A DNA stretch of 64,000 bases from Rhodopseudomonas sp. (GTDB taxonomy: Bacteria > Pseudomonadota > Alphaproteobacteria > Rhizobiales > Xanthobacteraceae): contig WGNB01000027.1 in the NCBI GenBank assembly GCA_016124795.1, forward strand, positions 34,613-98,612, in the 5' to 3' direction. The notes beneath the pieces were generated by a model. The model saw only the letters and a program-made list of their open reading frames with translations. It searched no databases and had not been told where the DNA came from. A program made the position numbers and the translations under genes. Of the stretch, positions 1 to 8,915 are shown in pieces; position 1 is the first letter of the stretch; every line of letters starts with the position of its first letter.

Positions 1-743
1 TGAACGATACGTTCTCCACCGACATGCAGGTTTACGACTCGCTCGGCACCGCGCAATCGCTGGAAGTCACCTGGACCAAGACCGGCGCCAACGAGTGGTC
101 GGCGTCGTTCTCCAACCCGACGTTGACGTCGGACACCAGCGCCGACTCGGGCACGATCTCCTCCAGCGCGATCACCGTGACGTTTAATACCGATGGCTCG
201 CTGGCCAGCACGTCGCCGAGCCCGCCGACGGTGTCGATCACCGGCTGGACCACCGGCGCCGCCGACAGCACCATCACGCTCAACCTCGGCACCTCCGGCA
301 AGGCCGACGGCCTGACCCAGTATTCGAGCGGCTCCGACAGCCCGACGGTGGATCTCACCAGCGTCACCTCGAACGGCATGGCCTATGGCAGCTTGTCCGG
401 TGTGTCGATCGGCGACGACGGCATCGTCACGGCTTCCTACACCAACGGCCAGAAGATCGCGATCTACAAGGTTCCGGTCGCGACCTTCACCAATGCCAAC
501 GGCCTGCTGGCGACCAGCGGCAGCCTCTATCAGGAGACCACGGCGTCCGGTCATGCCACGTTGCATGAGGCCGGCACCGGCGGCGCCGGCGATATCAAGG
601 GCGGCGAACTGGAAGCGAGCACGACCGACTCCAGCGAGGAATTCTCGACGATGATCGCGGCGCAGCAGGCCTATTCGGCCTCGGCGCAGGTCATCACCGC
701 CGTCAACAAGATGTTCGATACGTTGCTGAGTGCGGTGCGTTAG
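1..743 (+). CDS. flgE: Flagellar hook protein FlgE, C-terminal part (5' end outside window)
   Basis: The open frame (first full codon at base 3) enters from the left edge, so this is a 3' fragment; the ATG at 24 in the ORF track is internal. It starts with a hook-protein segment (YDSLGTAQSLEVTWTKTG) of the FlgE D2-like region, followed by a Ser/Thr/Gly-rich outer-domain stretch. It ends with the typical flagellar rod/hook C-terminal helix (EFSTMIAAQQAYSASAQVITAVNKMFDTLL). FlgE polymerises outside the cell to form the hook that joins rod and filament. flgK and flgL follow on the same strand, which fits a hook-filament junction operon. FlgE is the best call; another FlgE/F/G-family protein is less likely given the hook-type D2 segment. 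Confidence 0.9.
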   Translation, partial: NDTFSTDMQVYDSLGTAQSLEVTWTKTGANEWSASFSNPTLTSDTSADSGTISSSAITVTFNTDGSLASTSPSPPTVSITGWTTGAADSTITLNLGTSGKADGLTQYSSGSDSPTVDLTSVTSNGMAYGSLSGVSIGDDGIVTASYTNGQKIAIYKVPVATFTNANGLLATSGSLYQETTASGHATLHEAGTGGAGDIKGGELEASTTDSSEEFSTMIAAQQAYSASAQVITAVNKMFDTLLSAVR

Positions 744-745
744 CC

Positions 746-1078
746 ATGAAAACCGATCACGAACGCGACGAGGACGCCGCCATTCATCGCACGCGCTGCG
801 CCATCGCCGAGGCGACGGCGGGGCTTCAACGTCTGGGCCTGCACCAGATGGTGGCGGACGGTGGCGACCGCTTCAGGCCAGTCGACCTCGATCCGGCGCA
901 GCGACGCGAACTGCTGATGTTTCTGTCGGAGCTTGAAGAGCTGGTGAAGGGGCTTGGCGCGATGAGCGCGGCGCTCGCCAGCGATATCGACCGGACCAAC
1001 ACCAACATGAACGCGCAGGCCGCGTACCGGCGCGTCGGCATGGTGCTGCGGCAGCAGCAGCGTCAGGCCAGGCATTAG
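746..1078 (+). CDS. Small orphan protein in flagellar operon, 110 aa
   Basis: The ATG lies 2 bases after the flgE stop, so it is almost certainly translated with flgE. The 110-aa product is charged, without a signal peptide or membrane segment. It is predicted mostly helical, with the central stretch RRELLMFLSELEELVKGLGAMSAAL and a Gln/Arg-rich tail. I do not recognise the family. Its position directly before a FlgN-like gene and flgK suggests a cytoplasmic role in hook or junction assembly, such as an export chaperone or regulator, but that rests on context only. Confidence 0.7.
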   Translation: MKTDHERDEDAAIHRTRCAIAEATAGLQRLGLHQMVADGGDRFRPVDLDPAQRRELLMFLSELEELVKGLGAMSAALASDIDRTNTNMNAQAAYRRVGMVLRQQQRQARH

Positions 1079-1101
1079 GCGAAAGATAAAGGGCCATCAT
1101 C

Positions 1102-1575
1102 ATGAGCGACACTATCGGACAGAGCCAGGCGATGACCGGCCATGGTGGACAGGGCGAACAGGCGACGCGCAAGCTGCTCACCCTGATGGACGAATTCATC
1201 ACGCTGGTTGTCGAGGAAAACGGCATGTTGTCGCGCGGCCTGCCACCGGCCTTGTCGCTGGTCGCGGTGCGCAAGGGTGAGCTGGCTTGCGAGTTCGAAC
1301 TCTGGGCCAAGGCGGCCAATGCGCGGGCGATCCGCCTGGAGACCGCGCCCGATCCGATCCGCAAGCAGTTCATCGAACGCCTCGCCGTGTTCCAGAAGGT
1401 GATGGATGAGAACGTCGCCCGGCTGGAAGCGGCGATCGAGGCGAGCCGCCGCCGCGTCGAGGCGGTGATGAGCGCGATCCGTCAGGGGATGACCGACGTG
1501 TCGCCTTATCGCGCCAACGGCAAGGCGCAGGCGGTGCAGAACAACAAGGCGACCCATAGCGGGATCGTCATCTAG
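1102..1575 (+). CDS. FlgN-like flagellar export chaperone
   Basis: The 157-aa protein is predicted all-helical, with FlgN-like features: a helix around LLTLMDEFITLVVEENGMLSRG, then long amphipathic helices (QFIERLAVFQKVMDENVARLEAAIEASRRRVEAVMSAI), then a flexible polar C-terminus. FlgN chaperones bind the C-termini of FlgK and FlgL and deliver them to the flagellar type III export gate. The gene sits immediately upstream of flgK, the usual place in Rhizobiales. An AAAGGG-like ribosome site precedes the ATG. Family assignment rests on fold pattern and position, since FlgN proteins are poorly conserved. Confidence 0.65.
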   Translation: MSDTIGQSQAMTGHGGQGEQATRKLLTLMDEFITLVVEENGMLSRGLPPALSLVAVRKGELACEFELWAKAANARAIRLETAPDPIRKQFIERLAVFQKVMDENVARLEAAIEASRRRVEAVMSAIRQGMTDVSPYRANGKAQAVQNNKATHSGIVI

Positions 1576-1592
1576 CATAAAGGTGTTCGCGT

Positions 1593-3365
1593 ATGTCGCT
1601 GTCAGTCGCGCGCTATGCCGCCTATTCGGCGATGATGACGACGCAACTGCAAATCAGCGTCGCGTCGTCGAACATCGCCAACGCCGATACCGCCGGTTAC
1701 ACGAAGAAGAGCGCTGCGCAGACGTCGACGGTGTCGAACGGCGTCGGCACCGGCACCACGGTCACGGCTGTCACCAGCAACGTCGACAAGCTGATGCTCA
1801 AATCGCTGATGTCGGCGGTTTCGGCGCTCGGCACCGCGACCACCAATGACAGCTACGCCAGTCAGTTGCAGTCATTGTTCGGCAGCACCAGCAGCTCAAG
1901 CGACAGTTCGGCCGGCACCTCGCTCGGCAATACCTTGGCTTCGCTCGAAACCGCGCTGTCGCAACTGGCCGATACGCCGGAAAGCACGACGCTCAAGGCC
2001 CAGGTCGTCAGCGACCTCGACGACGTCGCCGCCCAGTTGCGCGACACGTCGAGCCAGATCCAGACCTTGCGCAGCAACGCCGATCAGGAAATCTCGTCGG
2101 ACGTCGACAGCGTCAATTCGTCTTTGGCGACGATCAAGGACCTTAACGACCAGATCACGGCGGCGGCGGCGTCCGGAAATCCAACGGCGGATCTCGAGGA
2201 CAAGCGCAATCAGGCCTTGCAGGACCTGTCGTCGCTGATGGACGTCAGCTATTTCACAAATACTTCCGGGCAGATGCAGATCTATACCACGTCGGGTCAG
2301 GTCCTGCTCGACTCGTCGGTGCATAAGCTGAGCTACCAGACCGCCAGCAGCGTTTCGGCCTCGACCAGCTACAGCGCGTCGTCATCGGCGGGTCTTAGCG
2401 GCATCATGGTCGACGGAACCGACATCACAAGCCAGATCAAGTCGGGGTCGATCGCCGGTCTCGTCGAGCAGCGCGACGTCACCTTGCCAGCGGCGCAGGA
2501 CGAGCTCGATCAGCTCGCCGTGCAACTGGCCGCCACGCTTAACGGCATCAGCAATAGCGGGACGTCCGATCCGCCGCCGTCGAGCCTGACCGGAACCACT
2601 GCGGTTGCGGCGACCGACAGCTTTTCCGGCACAGGCACCGTGCGTATCGCGGTCACCGACAGCGACAGCAATCTGGTGTCCTATCAGGATCTCGATCTGT
2701 CGAGCTATTCGACGGTTGGCGATCTCGTCGATGCCATCAATTCGATCTCCGGCCTGTCGGCGTCAATCGACAGCAACGGTCACGTCGCGATTTCGGCCGA
2801 CAGCTCCAGCAATGGCGTCGCCATCAACGAGATGACGAGTTCGGTCGGCAGCAGCGGCCAGGGCCTGTCGGACTATCTCGGCCTCAACGACCTGGTGTCG
2901 GCGACCGGCGCGTCGGATTTCAAGGTGCGCAGCGACATTCTGTCCAATTCCAGTCTGCTGCCGAGTTCGACACTCGGCTCGTCGGCGAGCCTGACCGTCG
3001 GCGCGCAGGTCGTGACCGAAGGATCGATGACCGTCGCGCAGAACCTCTATGACGCCTTGTCGGGTAATCAGAGTTTCGATGCCGCCGGCGGACTGTCGTC
3101 GCGCAAAACGTCGTTCGCATCTTATGCCGCCGACATCGTCGCCGGCGTCGCCGCCGACGCGACGCGGGCCTCGAATACCCTGACGACCAAGCAGGCGGTT
3201 GAAACCAGCCTGTCCGACAGCATCTCGTCGGCCTCCGGCGTCAATATCGACGAGGAGACCGCGACGCTGACCCAGTTGCAGAACGAATACGCCGCCGCCG
3301 CGCAGGTCATGCAGATTCTCAACAGCATGTTCAGCTCCCTGCTCGATTCTGTGCAGTCGTCGTAA
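1593..3365 (+). CDS. flgK: Flagellar hook-associated protein 1 FlgK
   Basis: The 590-aa protein has the FlgK layout. The N-terminal helix contains the flagellar rod motif (YSAMMTTQLQISVASSNIANADTAGYTKK). A coiled region follows (about residues 85-200), then a large Ser/Thr-rich variable domain. The C-terminal helix NIDEETATLTQLQNEYAAAAQVMQILNSMFSSLLDSV is characteristic. FlgK is the first junction protein between hook and filament and is secreted by the flagellar type III system without a cleaved signal. The AAGGTG site before the ATG at 1593 supports the start. It lies between the FlgN-like gene and flgL. Confidence 0.95.
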   Translation: MSLSVARYAAYSAMMTTQLQISVASSNIANADTAGYTKKSAAQTSTVSNGVGTGTTVTAVTSNVDKLMLKSLMSAVSALGTATTNDSYASQLQSLFGSTSSSSDSSAGTSLGNTLASLETALSQLADTPESTTLKAQVVSDLDDVAAQLRDTSSQIQTLRSNADQEISSDVDSVNSSLATIKDLNDQITAAAASGNPTADLEDKRNQALQDLSSLMDVSYFTNTSGQMQIYTTSGQVLLDSSVHKLSYQTASSVSASTSYSASSSAGLSGIMVDGTDITSQIKSGSIAGLVEQRDVTLPAAQDELDQLAVQLAATLNGISNSGTSDPPPSSLTGTTAVAATDSFSGTGTVRIAVTDSDSNLVSYQDLDLSSYSTVGDLVDAINSISGLSASIDSNGHVAISADSSSNGVAINEMTSSVGSSGQGLSDYLGLNDLVSATGASDFKVRSDILSNSSLLPSSTLGSSASLTVGAQVVTEGSMTVAQNLYDALSGNQSFDAAGGLSSRKTSFASYAADIVAGVAADATRASNTLTTKQAVETSLSDSISSASGVNIDEETATLTQLQNEYAAAAQVMQILNSMFSSLLDSVQSS

Positions 3366-3389
3366 CGCGTTGGCCCGGGGAATGATTTC

Positions 3390-4301
3390 ATGGTGATGCG
3401 GGTTGCGACCTTCGCGCTGAGCAACAGCATGATCGATGCCGCGCTGCGGACGCAGGCGGAGATCGCCACCCGCCAGATCCAGACGGCTTCCGGCAAGGTT
3501 TCGTCCGATTACGGTGGCCTAGGCGCAAGCTCGAAGAAGGTCATCGATCTTCAGGTCTCGGTGTCGCGGTCGAGCAATTACGAGCAGGCCGCCAGCAGCG
3601 CCGACGATCGCGTCCAGGTGATGTATTCGGCCACGGGCTCGATCGCCGATCTGCTGTCCAGCTTCAAGACGCAGTTGATCGCGGCGTCGTCCGCCGCGAC
3701 CACCGACAGCACGTCCCTGGTCAGCGCCGCGCAGGGCTATATGAGCGACATCGCATCGCTTTTGAATACGCAATATGGCGGCCGTTACATGTTCGCCGGT
3801 TCGCGCACAGAAACGGCGCCGGTCGATCTGTCCGCCTATTCGAACACGACATCGGCGACGACGGCGGATACGTCCTATTACACCGGCGACGACCAGATCG
3901 TCTCCGCCAAGGTGTCTGACAGTCAGTCGATCAGTTACGGCGTGACGGCGGACAATTCGGCTTTCGAGCAGGCGATGCGGGCGCTAAGCATCGTTGCCAA
4001 TTCGACGTCGTCGCCGGTCGACAGCACGACCATCGCCAATGCGCTGGACCTGACGACGTCGGCGCTCGACGGCGTGACCGGCGTGCAGACCCAGCTATCG
4101 CTCAAGGCCTCGCAGCTGGAAAGCGCGGTTTCGACCCAGCAGGATTATCAGAGTTTCGCCAGCACGCTGAGTTCGGATTTGACCGATGTCGACGTGGCGT
4201 CGGTCACCGCGCAAATATCGACCTATCAGACCCAGCTCGAGGCGTCCTATTCGGCGCTGTCGAAAATACTGAGCCTGAAGCTGTCGGATTATCTGAAATA
4301 G
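3390..4301 (+). CDS. flgL: Flagellar hook-associated protein 3 FlgL
   Basis: The 303-aa flagellin-family protein has an N-terminal helix (SNSMIDAALRTQAEIATRQIQTASGKVSSDYGGLG) and a C-terminal helix (SVTAQISTYQTQLEASYSALSKILSLKLSDYL) that fit FlgL. The central domain is variable and includes the FlgL-like GGRYMFAGSRT segment. FlgL is the second junction protein and caps the FlgK ring before filament growth. The gene follows flgK by 24 bases and is the last flagellar gene here; its stop is only 15 bases from the stop of the opposing kinase gene. A start at the nearby ATG (3396) cannot be excluded. Confidence 0.93.
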   Translation: MVMRVATFALSNSMIDAALRTQAEIATRQIQTASGKVSSDYGGLGASSKKVIDLQVSVSRSSNYEQAASSADDRVQVMYSATGSIADLLSSFKTQLIAASSAATTDSTSLVSAAQGYMSDIASLLNTQYGGRYMFAGSRTETAPVDLSAYSNTTSATTADTSYYTGDDQIVSAKVSDSQSISYGVTADNSAFEQAMRALSIVANSTSSPVDSTTIANALDLTTSALDGVTGVQTQLSLKASQLESAVSTQQDYQSFASTLSSDLTDVDVASVTAQISTYQTQLEASYSALSKILSLKLSDYLK

Positions 4302-4316
4302 CTCTCGCTGCCGCGG

Positions 4317-5639
4317 TCAGGCCGGCCGCGACAACGGCAGGATCATGCGTGCCAAGAGACCGTGCGGTTTGGCGTCGTTCAATTCGAGCTTGCCGCTGTG
4401 GGCGGCGACGATGGTCGAGGCGATCGACAGGCCAAGGCCGAAACTGGCGCCGTTGCCGAGGCCGCGCGCAGGATCGCCGCGATAGAACGGTTCGATCACC
4501 TTGGCGCGTTCGGCGGCGCCGATGCCGGGGCCGTTGTCCTCCACCTCGATGACGGCGGCGCCGGGTTCGCTGACGATGCGCACGGTGACCGCGGTGCCAT
4601 ATTTCAATCCGTTGTGAACCAGGTTCATTACCGCGCGCGTGATCTGGTCGGGATCGCAGTGCAGATAGAGATGCGGCGGCGCGTTGTAGCTCAGTGGGTG
4701 CCCCATGTCGGCGAAGTCGTCGCACAGCACCTGAATGACGCTCGGCAGATCGACCAGCACATGCTGGCTCTCGCCGGTGCTCTGTTCGCGCAGGAAGGCC
4801 AGTGCCGACTGCACCATGTATTGCATGGTGTCGAGGTCGCGGATCACCTGGCCCTGCAACGGCGTCTGTTCGATTTCCTCGGCGCGCAGGCGCAGCCGGG
4901 TGATCGGCGTGCGCAGGTCGTGACCGATCGCGGCGAGCATTCGGGTGCGGTCGTCGACCATCGCGCGGATACGGCCGCGCATGTCGTTGAGCGCGCGGGC
5001 GAGCCCTCGGACCTCGGCCGGCCCGCTTTCCGGCAACGGCGCGTCGAGGCGGTCGACTGAAAATTGTTCGGCGGCGTTGGTAATGCGCGCCAGCGGCGCG
5101 GTCAGCGCGCGCCCGACCCACAGGAACAGCAGGGTGAGAACCACGGCCAGAAACATCACCGTGCCGATCAGCATTGGCAGCCGGTTGGAGGGCGGCGGCG
5201 GGAGTTCGGCGGCGATGAACTGGTGGTCGGACAGCCGGATGGCGACGCGCGGCGGGCCGCGTCGGTCGTCTTCGCCGGGGCGTAGGACATAGACCTTGTA
5301 GCGGTCGCCGAGCACGGCCCTGAGATCGTGGATCGGTCGGATATCGGTGAAATCTGTGGCGGTCGGTGGCAGCGCGTCGAGTTCGATCAGCGACGGCAGG
5401 CTTTCCCGTGCGGTACGTAGAATATCGGCTTGGGCTTGTGGCGTCGGCGCGGCGTCGAGCAGTCTGGCGGTAAAGGCGAGGCCGGCGAGAACGCCGACGG
5501 TGCTTTCCGTTTTCGGCGGCGGCTGCAACAGGAAGACGGTGGCGGTCACGCCATTGGCGATCGCCAGCGACATCACGATCAGCACGGCGATCTGGCTGCC
5601 GATATGGCGCGGCGTGAGATAGTGCAGGAGTCGCGTCAC
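4317..5639 (-). CDS. Sensor histidine kinase, EnvZ/OmpR family
   Basis: I place the start at GTG 5639, which overlaps the regulator stop in a GTGA junction. The longer 611-aa frame in the ORF track reads through the regulator out of frame. The 440-aa protein has an N-terminal membrane segment (IAVLIVMSLAIANGVTATVFL), a periplasmic sensor region, and a second membrane segment (MLIGTVMFLAVVLTLLFLWVG). A HAMP domain (TAPLARITNAAEQF) follows, then the H-box AAIGHDLRTPITRLRLRAEEIE, an N-box (MNLVHNGLKYG) and G-boxes (VEDNGPGIG, SFGLGLSIA). It should phosphorylate the adjacent regulator. The divergent Spy-like gene and efflux operon hint at envelope or toxicant sensing. Confidence 0.93.
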   Translation of the reverse strand: MTRLLHYLTPRHIGSQIAVLIVMSLAIANGVTATVFLLQPPPKTESTVGVLAGLAFTARLLDAAPTPQAQADILRTARESLPSLIELDALPPTATDFTDIRPIHDLRAVLGDRYKVYVLRPGEDDRRGPPRVAIRLSDHQFIAAELPPPPSNRLPMLIGTVMFLAVVLTLLFLWVGRALTAPLARITNAAEQFSVDRLDAPLPESGPAEVRGLARALNDMRGRIRAMVDDRTRMLAAIGHDLRTPITRLRLRAEEIEQTPLQGQVIRDLDTMQYMVQSALAFLREQSTGESQHVLVDLPSVIQVLCDDFADMGHPLSYNAPPHLYLHCDPDQITRAVMNLVHNGLKYGTAVTVRIVSEPGAAVIEVEDNGPGIGAAERAKVIEPFYRGDPARGLGNGASFGLGLSIASTIVAAHSGKLELNDAKPHGLLARMILPLSRPA

Positions 5640-6349
5640 GCCGAACTGACCTGCGGCGAAAACATGTAGCCGCCCGAGCGGATGGTCTGGAACAGCAGCG
5701 GCTGGCGTGGATCCTTTTCCATCTTCTGTCGTAACCGGCTGACCAGCACATCGATGCTGCGGTCGAATGGTCCCGAGACGCGGCCTTGCGTCAGATCGAT
5801 CAACTGGTCGCGCGACAGCACGCGGCGCGGCCGTTGGCAGAACACCAGGAGCAGCGCAAACTCGGCGCCGGTCAGTGCTACCCGCGCGCCCTCCGGGCTG
5901 AGCAACTGGCGGACGTTCGGGTCGAGCCGCCAGCCGTCGAAGGTCAGCGGCTGGCCGTCCGGCGCTTTCGTTGGCTCGCCGCCGCTTCGCCGCAACACGG
6001 CGCGGATACGCGCCAGCAATTCGCGCGGATTGAACGGCTTGGTCAGGTAATCGTCGGCGCCCATTTCCAGACCGATGATGCGGTCGATGTCCTCGCTCTT
6101 GGCGGTCAGCATGATGACCGGCAGGTTCGAGCTGGCGCGCAGTCGGCGGCACAGGCTCAGGCCGTCCTCGCCCGGCAACATGATGTCGAGGATCGCCAGG
6201 TCGATGCCGCCGGCGGCGAGGACCTTGTCGGCCTCCTCGGCATGGGTCGCGGTCGATACCCGGATGTCGTTGGCGCGGAGGAAGCGCGCCACCAGGACGC
6301 TGATGTCATTGTCGTCCTCGACTAGCAGGACGTGCGTGGGCGTTGTCAT
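5636..6349 (-). CDS. Response regulator, OmpR/PhoB family
   Basis: The ORF track extends to 6463, but the receiver domain begins right after the ATG at 6349 (MTTPTHVLLVEDDNDISVLV), giving the family-typical 237 aa. The receiver has the acidic pair ED, a phosphoacceptor Asp in LAILDIMLPGEDG, the Thr in LTAKSED and the Lys in YLTKPFNP. The C-terminal winged helix is visible (LTGAEFALLLVFCQRPRRVLSRDQLIDLTQGR and a Tyr-containing end). It is co-transcribed with the kinase and divergent from the Spy-like gene, a likely target. Confidence 0.95.
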   Translation of the reverse strand: MTTPTHVLLVEDDNDISVLVARFLRANDIRVSTATHAEEADKVLAAGGIDLAILDIMLPGEDGLSLCRRLRASSNLPVIMLTAKSEDIDRIIGLEMGADDYLTKPFNPRELLARIRAVLRRSGGEPTKAPDGQPLTFDGWRLDPNVRQLLSPEGARVALTGAEFALLLVFCQRPRRVLSRDQLIDLTQGRVSGPFDRSIDVLVSRLRQKMEKDPRQPLLFQTIRSGGYMFSPQVSSA

Positions 6350-6426
6350 GGATCTCGGCATAGCCCGGTTCTTCGTTGCCGTGGCGGGAAAATTGTTACC
6401 GATTATTGCTGGCGAAACGGCGAAGT

Positions 6427-6453
6427 CGAGGCCGCCGGCCGAAATCGGCCTCG
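6427..6453. promoter_or_regulatory. Hairpin/dyad in divergent regulator-spy intergenic region
   Basis: A perfect 8-bp inverted repeat (CGAGGCCG / CGGCCTCG, 11-base loop) sits in the 214-bp region between the response regulator (-) and the Spy-like gene (+). A competing arm CTGGCGA at 6409 can pair with TCGCCAG at 6451. It could be a protein-binding site or a leader structure. No T-run follows, so it is not a convincing terminator. Confidence 0.35.
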
Positions 6454-6563
6454 CCAGAAACAATCTTTAAAACTTCGCAACAAGTTTCTATCGACCGAAC
6501 ATATCGGGGCAAAGCGGGGGCCGCAGAACACGATCCAGCGAAACGGCAAGAGGAACGCGGATC

Positions 6564-7298
6564 ATGAATACCATGGTCAAGGTGATCGTCGCGATCGGCT
6601 TTGTGGCAGTGGCGGCAGCGGTCGCCATCATTCTGCCGCCCGGTGCGCGCGGCTCGGCGGCGGAAGGCTATCCGCCGAAAGATCAATCCCGGTTGCCGGC
6701 CGGCATCGTGTCCGGCGATGCGGCCGATTACGCCGGCAATCTGTTGCAACTGGCGAAGGCGGTGAAATCGCGGCCAGCCGATACGTTCGCCCCTGGTAAT
6801 ATGGTGCTCGCCGATGCCGGCGGTCCGCCGGCCGGTTTCGGACCGCCGCCGGCGGGACCGCGCGACGGTCAGGATCGCGGACGAGATCGCGGTCAGGATC
6901 GTGGTGAAGCCTCGCGTCGGCTGGTGCGGATGGGGCCGCCGCGCATGGCGCCGGTCCCGCCCGACCGCCGCGCCTGCAATGAGCAGATCGACCGCGGCGC
7001 CGGCGCCGCCGGCTATCTCAAGAGCAAGCTGGGTCTCGACAGCGCGCAGAAAGACGCCTGGCTGAAGATCGAACAGGCCGCCGATCCGGTGGTGCAGAAG
7101 ATGCGCGCGTTCTGCGCCGAACTGCCGACCGAGCCGGGCGCGCCGAGCTTCCCGACGATGATTGAACTCGCCGACAAGCAAATCGCGCTGCGCTCCGAGT
7201 TCGTCCACGCCATCGTCGCGCCGGCCAAGGCCTTTTACGACTTGCTGACGCCGCAGCAGCGCGCGGTGCTCGATCGCCCGCCGCCCCCGATTTTGTGA
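6564..7298 (+). CDS. Periplasmic Spy/LTxxQ-motif-like protein
   Basis: The 244-aa protein has an N-terminal hydrophobic signal or anchor (VKVIVAIGFVAVAAAVAIIL). A Pro/Gly/Arg-Asp-rich linker (GPPPAGPRDGQDRGRDRGQDRG) is followed by a helical domain with a conserved Cys pair. Near the end is LTPQQRAVLDRP, an LTxxQ motif as in Spy/CpxP periplasmic stress proteins. These bind misfolded proteins or quench envelope stress signalling. It is divergent from the two-component system and upstream of an efflux operon, a common arrangement in which the pair controls an envelope-stress regulon. A terminator follows it. Confidence 0.75.
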   Translation: MNTMVKVIVAIGFVAVAAAVAIILPPGARGSAAEGYPPKDQSRLPAGIVSGDAADYAGNLLQLAKAVKSRPADTFAPGNMVLADAGGPPAGFGPPPAGPRDGQDRGRDRGQDRGEASRRLVRMGPPRMAPVPPDRRACNEQIDRGAGAAGYLKSKLGLDSAQKDAWLKIEQAADPVVQKMRAFCAELPTEPGAPSFPTMIELADKQIALRSEFVHAIVAPAKAFYDLLTPQQRAVLDRPPPPIL

Positions 7299-7347
7299 TC
7301 GTCGCGGCATCCTCGTCCCCAACAGGGATGCCGAAACGAGCGACCGC

Positions 7348-7376
7348 CGCTGCGACCGCGGCGGTCGCAGCGTTTT
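7348..7376 (+). terminator. Rho-independent terminator
   Basis: A perfect 10-bp GC-rich stem (CGCTGCGACC / GGTCGCAGCG) with a 5-base loop is followed directly by TTTT. It lies 50 bases after the Spy-like gene and 26 bases before the outer-membrane efflux gene, so it should separate the two transcription units or attenuate read-through. A second imperfect hairpin (GGCATCC / GGATGCC) lies just upstream at about 7307-7332. Confidence 0.8.
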
Positions 7377-7401
7377 CGTTCCGCGTGTCGATTGAGTCCG
7401 A

Positions 7402-8910
7402 ATGCGAAATGCCATGAAGCCGAATGCCGTCATCGGCGCCGCGATCATGTTGACAGCCGTGGCGTTGTCCGGCTGTGCCGTCGGCCCCGATTACAAACCA
7501 TCCCCGATCGTGCTGCCGATCCACTGGTCGAATGAAAAGAACGGCCAGATCGTCAAGCCGGTCGATCTGGCGCAGTGGTGGACGCGACTGAACGACCCGG
7601 TGCTGAACGGGCTGATCGAAGACGCCGTCAGTGGCAATCTCGATGTCGCCAGCGCCAAGGCGAAAATCCGAGAGGCGCGCGCGACCCGCCGTCAGGCGAT
7701 CGGCGCGCTGTTTCCGTCGGTCAGTGGCGAGGGCGCGGCGACCCGCAGTCGCACCGCGGCCAGCAGCGACGCGAGCGCGCCGGTCACCGCCAATCAGTTT
7801 CAGGCCGGCTTCGATTCGAGTTGGGAACTTGACCTGTTCGGCGCCAACAAGCGCGCGGTCGAGGCGGCGTCCTACGGCGTCGATGCCGCCGACGATAATC
7901 TGCGCGCGACCTTGCTGACGCTGGTCGGCGATGTCTCGGCTTATTATGTCGAGGCGCGCGGTTATCAGGCCCGCATCGCGCTCGCCCGCCGCACCGCCAA
8001 ATCGCAACGCGACACCTGGGCGTTGACGCAACGCAAGTTCGAAGCCGGTTCGACGACGGCGGCCGATGTCGCCAAGGCGGCGGCGGTCGCCGCCACCACC
8101 GAAGCCGACATTCCGGGTTACGAGACGTCCTATGCCGCCGCGGTGCATCGGCTCGGCGTGCTGCTCGGCCTCGATCCGGTGGCGCTGGTGCGTGAATTGC
8201 GGCATGGCGCGCCGATCCCGACACCGCGTCTGCCTTTGCCGGCCGGCATTCCGGCCAATGTGATGTCGGCGCGGCCGGACGTCCGTCAGGCCGAGCGGCA
8301 ACTGGCGCAGTACACCGCCAAGATCGGCCAGGCCGAAGCCGCGCTTTATCCGAGCGTCAGCCTGACCGGGTCGGTATCGACCACTGGGCTCAACACCCGC
8401 GACATCGGCAGGAACTCATCGATCGGCTGGTCGATCGGCCCGAGCCTGAGCGTGCCATTGTTCAATGCCGGACGATTGCGCGCGGCGGTCGATGTCGCCA
8501 AAGCGCAACGCGACCAATACGACGTTGCCTGGCGTTCGGCGGTGCTGACCGCGCTGGAAGATGTCGAAAACGCGCTGGTGTCGCTGGCGCAGGAACGTAT
8601 CAAGCAACGTAAGCTCGGCGAAGCGGTGCGGCGTTATCGCGAGGCGGCGCGGCTGTCGCACGCGCTGTTCGAGAACGGTTCGGCGAGTTTCCTCGATGTG
8701 CTCGACGCCGAACGCTCGCTCTACACGGCGGAGGATTCGCTGCTGCAAAGCAGGGCCGCGATCGCCACCGATTATGTCGCCTTGGCCAAGGCGCTTGGCG
8801 GTGGCTGGGATGGCGCGATCGACAGTTCAAAGCCGGAGGTCGTCGATCGCGCAACCGGCCCGCATGTGATGCCGGTCGTCGCGGCGCGGGCGGCATCGCC
8901 GAACGACTAG
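7402..8910 (+). CDS. Outer-membrane efflux lipoprotein, NodT/OprM family
   Basis: The 502-aa protein starts with a lipoprotein signal (AAIMLTAVALSGC, lipobox Cys about residue 25) followed by the family signature AVGPDYKPSP. It has the two repeated outer-membrane-factor modules of TolC-like channels: EARATRRQAIGALFPSVS and LAQYTAKIGQAEAALYPSVSLTGSVSTTGL. The C-terminal segment FENGSASFLDVLDAERSLYTAEDSLLQSRAAIATDYVALAKALGGGW is characteristic. It would form the trimeric exit duct for the MacA/MacB-like pump downstream. An ATG four codons in (7414) is an alternative start. Confidence 0.93.
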   Translation: MRNAMKPNAVIGAAIMLTAVALSGCAVGPDYKPSPIVLPIHWSNEKNGQIVKPVDLAQWWTRLNDPVLNGLIEDAVSGNLDVASAKAKIREARATRRQAIGALFPSVSGEGAATRSRTAASSDASAPVTANQFQAGFDSSWELDLFGANKRAVEAASYGVDAADDNLRATLLTLVGDVSAYYVEARGYQARIALARRTAKSQRDTWALTQRKFEAGSTTAADVAKAAAVAATTEADIPGYETSYAAAVHRLGVLLGLDPVALVRELRHGAPIPTPRLPLPAGIPANVMSARPDVRQAERQLAQYTAKIGQAEAALYPSVSLTGSVSTTGLNTRDIGRNSSIGWSIGPSLSVPLFNAGRLRAAVDVAKAQRDQYDVAWRSAVLTALEDVENALVSLAQERIKQRKLGEAVRRYREAARLSHALFENGSASFLDVLDAERSLYTAEDSLLQSRAAIATDYVALAKALGGGWDGAIDSSKPEVVDRATGPHVMPVVAARAASPND

Positions 8911-8915
8911 CATCA

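Noticed and set aside
4317-6152. 611-aa reading of the sensor kinase
   Set aside because: Its first about 170 residues overlap the regulator out of frame; GTG 5639 gives a normal kinase.
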